Positions 15,129-15,396 of a DNA stretch of 15,396 nt are shown here, piece after piece (within the stretch, counting starts at the first letter, position 1; the number at the start of each line of letters is the position of its first letter). The position numbers and the translations under genes are program-made. The DNA lies in the NCBI GenBank assembly GCA_964654945.1, contig CAZZLN010000045.1:1-15396 (forward strand). Reading direction: 5' to 3'. The notes below the pieces were generated by a model. That model worked only from the letters and a program-made list of their open reading frames with translations. It was not told the origin of the DNA and ran no database searches. The DNA comes from HGM11788 sp964654945. GTDB taxonomy: Bacteria; Bacillota; Clostridia; Lachnospirales; CAG-274.

Positions 15129-15142
15129 CATATTTTGGGACA
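15109..15142 (-). promoter_or_regulatory. Twin direct-repeat operator over the cassette promoter
   Basis: On the - strand TGTCCCAAAATA (15142-15131) recurs as TGTCCCAAAAATA (15121-15109). The two copies start 21 bases apart, exactly two helical turns, so bound proteins would sit on the same DNA face. The first copy lies just upstream of the -35 box and the second fills the spacer between -35 and -10, an ideal position for repression. No separate repressor gene is in the cassette; the HTH-like tail of the ATPase is one candidate. Confidence 0.6.
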
Positions 15143-15222
15143 AATATTTATATTTATGCAATTAAAACTGAAATATCAGACATAAAAAGGCAGTATAGAT
15201 AGATATATTGAAAATAACGAAT

Positions 15223-15251
15223 TTGACAAAACGCTTAACCAATGTTATAAT
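15223..15251 (+). promoter_or_regulatory. Perfect consensus promoter near the right edge
   Basis: TTGACA (15223-15228), a 17-base spacer and TATAAT (15246-15251) match the sigma-A consensus at every position. Initiation is expected near 15258, immediately before a long hairpin. No complete gene follows within the window. It is divergent from the cassette promoter. Confidence 0.8.
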
Positions 15252-15257
15252 ACTTTA

Positions 15258-15313
15258 TAGAAAGCTATGAACCTCTGAACCCCTCAGAAATTCATAGCTT
15301 TCGGCATTTTTAT
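15258..15313 (+). ncRNA. Candidate small hairpin RNA or early-terminated leader
   Basis: Directly at the predicted start site, GAAAGCTATGAA (15260-15271) pairs perfectly with TTCATAGCTTTC (15291-15302). Inside, TCTGA (15274-15278) pairs with TCAGA (15284-15288) around an ACCCC loop, after a 2x2 internal loop. A short T-run (GGCATTTTTATAAT) follows. This would give a roughly 55-base RNA consisting almost only of one hairpin, either a small RNA or a premature terminator/attenuator. It matches no riboswitch class that I recognise. Confidence 0.5.
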
Positions 15314-15338
15314 AATATTCCTTCTTAAATTACCTTCT

Positions 15339-15396
15339 TCTTGGGGAGCAGAAGACACAGACACTTTGCTTAATATACTAAAGGAAAATAATGTAA
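15339..15396 (+). pseudogene. Fragment resembling polysaccharide deacetylase (PdaA/PdaB-like), 5' part missing
   Basis: The last 58 bases translate as SWGAEDTDTLLNILKENNV, continuing past the window. This closely fits the 'F-D-A-x-W-G-x-x-x-T-x-x-L-L-x-I-L-x-x-x-x-V-K-A-T-F-F' block near the catalytic N-terminus of sporulation-type polysaccharide deacetylases. The residues that should come before it (a K-x-x-I-S-F-D-A segment, with its metal-binding Asp, and an upstream membrane anchor) are absent: the preceding frame reads IIFLLKLPS, has no start codon and is soon closed by a TGA inside the hairpin. The homology therefore seems to begin abruptly at about 15339-15342, suggesting that the gene is interrupted here, perhaps by insertion of the neighbouring element. 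The match is short, so this stays tentative. Confidence 0.4.

Noticed and set aside
15391..15396. AAAGGA followed by ATG at the window's end
   Set aside because: The ATG is followed directly by TAA, and the stretch is better explained as the in-frame deacetylase-like fragment.
1..15396. CRISPR array, tRNA or rRNA
   Set aside because: No regularly spaced repeats, cloverleaf structure or rRNA-like sequence was seen on either strand.

Overview
This AT-rich window reads as accessory DNA of an anaerobic, spore-forming Firmicute, probably class Clostridia. The evidence is the strong AGGAGG-type ribosome binding sites, textbook TTGACA/TATAAT promoters, secreted proteins with copper-amine-oxidase-type stalk domains, a giant surface protein with InlB-type repeats and a C-terminal type I dockerin, and a terminal gene fragment that resembles a sporulation-type polysaccharide deacetylase. 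There are no rRNA, tRNA or core housekeeping genes. A recombinase, a phage/ICE-type amidoligase pair, defence-type genes and a possible gene junction at the right edge suggest the right-hand part of an integrated mobile element or genomic island.

Left region (1-2411, + strand): the 3' part of a GCS/GS-fold amidoligase, a class II glutamine amidotransferase 3 bases downstream, a strong intrinsic terminator, then a small serine recombinase.

Middle region (2412-9752, + strand): between the recombinase and the next gene lie two near-identical 24-bp imperfect palindromes. They bracket a 13-bp-arm AT-rich inverted repeat and a clear promoter (TTGATT-17-TACAAT). That promoter heads an apparent four-gene operon of exported proteins: two short paralogous stalk-domain proteins, a third protein with a calcium-loop-like segment and a stalk domain, and a 1451-residue modular protein (papain-like Cys/His domain, chitobiase-C-like, Fn3-like, InlB B-repeats, WSxW motifs, dockerin). 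The layout suggests a site-specific switch in which the recombinase could invert or delete the promoter. A roughly 480-bp gap follows, holding terminators and palindromes.

Right region (9753-15142, - strand): a cassette read leftward from a perfect promoter (TTGACT-17-TATAAT) decorated with two TGTCCCAAAA-type direct repeats. Its order is an AAA+ ATPase with a C-terminal HTH-like segment, a cytoplasmic subtilisin-like protease, an unrecognised 224-residue protein with a possible ADP-ribosyltransferase-like N-terminus, and an HD-domain dGTPase-like enzyme. The first two genes match the architecture of the IetAS anti-phage / plasmid-stability system. The last two overlap by ATGA and look like a separate nucleotide-depletion module.

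Right edge (15143-15396): a perfect + strand promoter fires directly into a 43-nt hairpin, and the final 58 bases encode a fragment that looks like an interrupted polysaccharide deacetylase, possibly the island/chromosome junction.
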